This document shows positions 61,367-64,000 of a DNA stretch of 64,000 nucleotides, piece after piece; position 1 is the stretch's first letter; every line of letters begins with the position of its first letter. Below the pieces are notes generated by a model. It saw nothing but the letters and a program-made list of their open reading frames with translations, made no database searches and was not told where the DNA came from. Source of the stretch: an uncultured Dysosmobacter sp. (GTDB taxonomy: Bacteria > Bacillota > Clostridia > Oscillospirales > Oscillospiraceae); contig CANQPD010000001.1 in assembly GCA_947625655.1 (NCBI GenBank), positions 310,001 through 374,000 on the forward strand, given 5' to 3'. A program made the position numbers and the translations under genes.

Positions 61367-61387
61367 TAGAGATACCTCCTAAAATTG

Positions 61388-61414
61388 TTTTGCGTCTCAC
61401 GGTGAGACGCAAAA
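61388..61414. terminator. Bidirectional hairpin upstream of tnpW
   Basis: A 9-bp stem GCGTCTCAC/GTGAGACGC is flanked by TTTT and AAAAA. It lies upstream of tnpW on the minus strand. Confidence 0.55.
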
Positions 61415-61766
61415 AGCCATATCATTCGGAGTGTCCATTGATAGGTGCAAGTAAGGATAGACAAGCCAGCGGCGGGTGGCAACCGCTCCATAGGCTATAA
61501 ACCTCCCCCCATTCCCGTGGGCGGGGCGTCCTACGCTGTGACGCATAGCCGACGCAAGTAGCATAATCCCGTATTTGTGTCATGGCCTGCGGCTTTGCCA
61601 AACCGTGTTACGCTGCTGGTGTGGATCGCTCCTTTCTGCCGGAGCTGTCACCTCCTTTCCCGGCAGAAGATCCCGGCGCACCCAGCGTTTGGCTCAACAG
61701 AATACGGCAAGTAACTGGCTCGTCCTATTCAGTTGTTAGAAAGGTTGAAGGAATAAAACTCGTCCT
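61415..61766. other. Non-coding part of the decayed transposon
   Basis: About 350 bases contain no convincing frame, promoter or repeat. The composition is mixed and lower in G+C than the chromosome. A GC hairpin (CCCCATTCCCGTGGGCGGGG region, near 61507) is the only structure noticed. Confidence 0.5.
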
Positions 61767-62279
61767 TCACTTACCGCCGTTTTTGATTCCGTTCTGCACC
61801 CACCTTTCCAAAAATTTTTTTAGAATTTTTTTGGCTGCCAATATTCTCTTAGATATATTCTGGTGTTTGACCTTCTCTTGCGCCGCAATTTCCTTTATGG
61901 TCAGGCCCTCCACACAGTAGAGCCAAAGACGGCGGCGTTGAGGCGCAGTCAGGCAGGCGTCCAGGCCCTCGGCCAACAGGCGGCATAGGCGGGCCCGCTC
62001 CTCCTGGTCGTATTGATCCATGACCTCCGTTTCGGCAGAGAGCACCGCAAAGGATAGTTCAGCCAGTCCTTCCAGCGAAATTGTCCGGTTACTGTGCCGG
62101 TGATCCGCTTTCTCAATCGCGTGGTAGTTTTCATCGGACCAGCGTTTCCATTTTTCAAACTCCTCCGCACTGGAGAAGTCGGCACGGGTCAGGCGGATAT
62201 GTATTCCGGTGGCGCTTTTGCATACGATGGCGTACGGGTCCTTCTTATTCAGAGCATAGTCACTATTGCGGTCAAACAT
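61767..62279 (-). CDS. Sigma-70-like region 4 protein of a mobile element
   Basis: The 170-residue product has a C-terminal sigma region 4-like HTH (about 115-160, LTAPQRRRLWLYCVEGLTIKEIA then KVKHQNISKRILAAKKILKK). An N-terminal part (FDRNSDYALNKKDPYAIVCK) is seen in sigma-like proteins of conjugative and mobilisable elements of gut Firmicutes. Region 2 is not recognisable, so it may be a regulator rather than a true sigma factor. The ATG at 62279 has an AAAGGAGG site. Confidence 0.75.
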   Translation of the reverse strand: MFDRNSDYALNKKDPYAIVCKSATGIHIRLTRADFSSAEEFEKWKRWSDENYHAIEKADHRHSNRTISLEGLAELSFAVLSAETEVMDQYDQEERARLCRLLAEGLDACLTAPQRRRLWLYCVEGLTIKEIAAQEKVKHQNISKRILAAKKILKKFLERWVQNGIKNGGK

Positions 62280-62500
62280 ATTGGCTCCTCCTTTAATTTT
62301 CGTTGATTCGTGGATGGTCAACGAAAATCGGGAGGAGAGCGGCAGGAATATCTTTTTCCGCCAAAATGCAAAAATTTTTCTAAGTTTTCAATGCTTTTCC
62401 CGGGCCGGGATAGGACAGTGCAAGAATTACATCCATACCTCGACACTTCATCCCAATATCTTCCGGAATTTTCTGGGAGATACTCGGATAACTTGTCGAG
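62280..62500. other. Intergenic stretch upstream of the sigma-like gene
   Basis: No gene with support is present. A small plus-strand frame (62310-62510) and its minus-strand mirror have no ribosome-binding site or protein-like composition. The promoter of the sigma-like gene presumably lies here but no clear hexamers were found. Confidence 0.4.
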
Positions 62501-62543
62501 AAAAAAATGAGGCGCAGACAACCAACTGGTTGTCTGCGCCTCA
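62501..62543 (-). terminator. Terminator of the SLH surface-protein gene
   Basis: A perfect 17-bp stem (62527-62543 with 62508-62524) is followed by TTTTTTT on the minus strand, about 130 bases after the SLH gene stop. Confidence 0.88.
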
Positions 62544-62670
62544 GCAGGTGGTGGTATTGGATTTGGTGGCGGTTTAACCGCCGGTGGAACGAAAGGGGCG
62601 ATATATCATTTTATCCCTCTACTAAGTCTTTACCACTCAACCACTATTTAATGGGCTTGATTCTTGCTAC

Positions 62671-64000
62671 TTACTCCTGCTCACGATACAGGAAAGTCAC
62701 AGCCTGAGCGCGGGACACAACCACATCGGGGCTGAAGGTGTTGCCGCCGGTACCGTTGGTGATACCGTTGGCCACAGCCCAGGTCACAGCATTGACATAG
62801 TAGGCGTCGGTAGCCACATCGCCAAAGCTGCTGCCAGACACCACCGGGGAACCGGCAGCCCGCCACTGGAAGGTGACAGCCTGAGAACGGGTCACGGCAG
62901 TATCCGGGCTGAATGTGGTGGCGCTGGTGCCGTTGGTCACGCCGTTGGCCACAGCCCACAGAACCGCATCATAGTAGTAGTCACTGGTGCTCACATCGGT
63001 GAAGGGGTTGGTACCGGTGGCCTTGGGGGAGCCGTGGGCTCTCCACAGGAAGGTCACCATCTGAGCACGAGACACGGCCATATTGGGACCAAAGGTGGTG
63101 GCGCTGGTGCCATTGGTCACACCGTTCTCCACAGCCCACAGCACGGCGTCATAGTAGTAGTCGCTGGTGCTCACATCAACGAAAGGATTGACAGGCTCAA
63201 TGACGATCTCCTGGAAAGAAACCTCGATTTCCACACGACCAGCGGGCATCTTGAAGGTGAACTTGCCATTGCCCTTGTCGGTCAGGTCCAGCTCGTTGCC
63301 CTTGCTGTCGGTGACGATCAGCTCGTCCAGCTCGTAGCCGTCATCGGGGGTGACGGTGATGGTGACCGTCTCGCCCTTCTCGGCATAACGCTTCTGGATG
63401 GAAACCTCACCGCCGGTGACCTTGCTGGGCAGAGAAATGGAGTAGGTGGGATCGCTGGAGCCACCGCCACCGCCAGTGGAAGGAGTATCGTTCCGCCACT
63501 GGGCAGTAAAGGTCATATCCTCCATGACAGGAACTTCCTGACCAGCGGTATAAGGTGCACCGCCGTTGCTCCAGCCAGTAAAGGTATAGTAGCCATCATT
63601 GGACATGGGGGGCAAGGTGACCTTGGAGCCCTTGGTCACAGTTTGAGTGGCAGGAGCCGTTCCATGACCGCCATTGCGGTAAGTAACGGTTACTTTCAAC
63701 ACATCGGGGACACTGGTACCATCACCGTTGCCAATAATCTTGTCAATAGCCTCACCAAGATTGCCAATGGTGTTACCAGAATTATCAGGATCAGTGACAG
63801 GTGTGGTTAGGGTGCCGTCAGGCTGATAAGAGGAGTTGTTCTTGACCGCCTCGGTACTCTCAGAACCAGAGGAACCCGCGCCGGACCCGACAGCATATTC
63901 ACCCAGTTCAGCAGGCCAGAAGTTGTTCTCTACATTACCGGGAAGGCCACCGCCGGAAGATGCTGCATCATTGTTGTTTCCGACAATAGCGCCACCACCG
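62671..64000 (-). CDS. Surface protein with InlB-type repeat and three SLH domains (5' end outside window)
   Basis: The frame is open from the right edge to the TAA at 62671-62673, giving at least 443 residues. Near the edge the sequence is Gly/Ser/Asn-rich. An InlB B-repeat-like domain follows (VTVTYRNGGHGTAPATQTV ... FTGWSNGGAPY), then a beta domain (GYELDELIVTDSKGNELDL). Three C-terminal SLH domains, each like FVDVSTSDYYYDAVLWAVENG with TNGTSATTFGP, end in FLYREQE. SLH domains tether it to the cell wall. The first two SLH domains are nearly identical in their cores. Confidence 0.9.
   Translation of the reverse strand, partial: GGGAIVGNNNDAASSGGGLPGNVENNFWPAELGEYAVGSGAGSSGSESTEAVKNNSSYQPDGTLTTPVTDPDNSGNTIGNLGEAIDKIIGNGDGTSVPDVLKVTVTYRNGGHGTAPATQTVTKGSKVTLPPMSNDGYYTFTGWSNGGAPYTAGQEVPVMEDMTFTAQWRNDTPSTGGGGGSSDPTYSISLPSKVTGGEVSIQKRYAEKGETVTITVTPDDGYELDELIVTDSKGNELDLTDKGNGKFTFKMPAGRVEIEVSFQEIVIEPVNPFVDVSTSDYYYDAVLWAVENGVTNGTSATTFGPNMAVSRAQMVTFLWRAHGSPKATGTNPFTDVSTSDYYYDAVLWAVANGVTNGTSATTFSPDTAVTRSQAVTFQWRAAGSPVVSGSSFGDVATDAYYVNAVTWAVANGITNGTGGNTFSPDVVVSRAQAVTFLYREQE

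Overview
The window is about 60% G+C and reads like a GC-rich gut Clostridia genome of the Oscillospiraceae type (Oscillibacter, Flavonifractor, Lawsonibacter or Dysosmobacter relatives). Evidence for this is Firmicutes-type cis regulation (T-boxes, a glmS ribozyme, an infC leader attenuator), SLH-domain surface proteins, IreB, NrdR, a PadR/FtsW-like pair, and sigma-A promoters of the TTGACA-17-TATAAT kind in front of many genes. The genus assignment is inference.

Layout. 1-16.8 kb: end of an unknown gene, the infC-rpmI-rplT operon (minus), a tiny Gln/Asn-rich peptide gene, an SDR oxidoreductase, an EamA exporter, an SLH-GH25 lysozyme, a PadR-regulated FtsW-like membrane protein, an AEC transporter, a MerR/GyrI regulator, an ECF sigma/anti-sigma pair, glmS behind its ribozyme, DUF421-DUF4363, and nrdR. 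17-22.7 kb: small secreted and unknown proteins, then a minus-strand operon nnr-lipoprotein-alr-mazF. 22.8-28.5 kb: an XRE membrane regulator and T-box(Phe)-pheS-pheT. 28.5-32.5 kb: ireB, a small conserved gene, an SH3-NlpC/P60 hydrolase, a methionine gamma-lyase-like PLP enzyme and DUF368. 32.5-36 kb: a MITE-like element and T-box(Met)-metNIQ. 36-43 kb: MATE exporter, an FHA-FtsW/RodA plus penicillin-binding protein pair, a radical SAM protein and a ketopantoate-reductase-like protein. 43-53 kb: a selenium/molybdenum cofactor island: selD, a D-Ala-D-Ala dipeptidase, yqeB and yqeC on the minus strand; moaA, moaC, MOSC, a MoeA-like protein, modABC and mogA on the plus strand. 53-57.5 kb: an unknown helical protein, a lipoprotein, and an HSP90-family chaperone. 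57.5-64 kb: a large secreted protein cut off at its 3' end, remains of a transposon (serine recombinase fragment, TnpW, sigma-like protein), and a partial SLH-anchored surface protein.

How the genes work together. The 43-53 kb island imports molybdate (ModABC), makes molybdopterin (MoaA, MoaC, MogA, the MoeA-like protein) and supplies activated selenium (SelD) and YqeB/YqeC for selenium-dependent molybdenum hydroxylases. The hydroxylase itself is not in the window.

The most unusual signal is a family of five short (129-198 bp) elements near 12.8, 18.2, 19.0, 28.1 and 50.6 kb. All five share the same order of four hairpins. The stem sequences differ but stay paired, around a conserved CAAGG...CACTTGACG core (GACG is TACG in one copy). 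Each copy sits at the edge of a housekeeping gene (glmS, mazF, alr, pheT, modB) and is flanked by a 45-69 bp duplication of that gene's own end. The geometry is the same in all five, and most differences between the duplicated ends are silent at the protein level. I do not recognise this as a named family. Three further repeat types are present: two AGATAAG palindromic elements, one 329-bp element with terminal inverted repeats, and a cluster of five hairpins between pheS and pheT.
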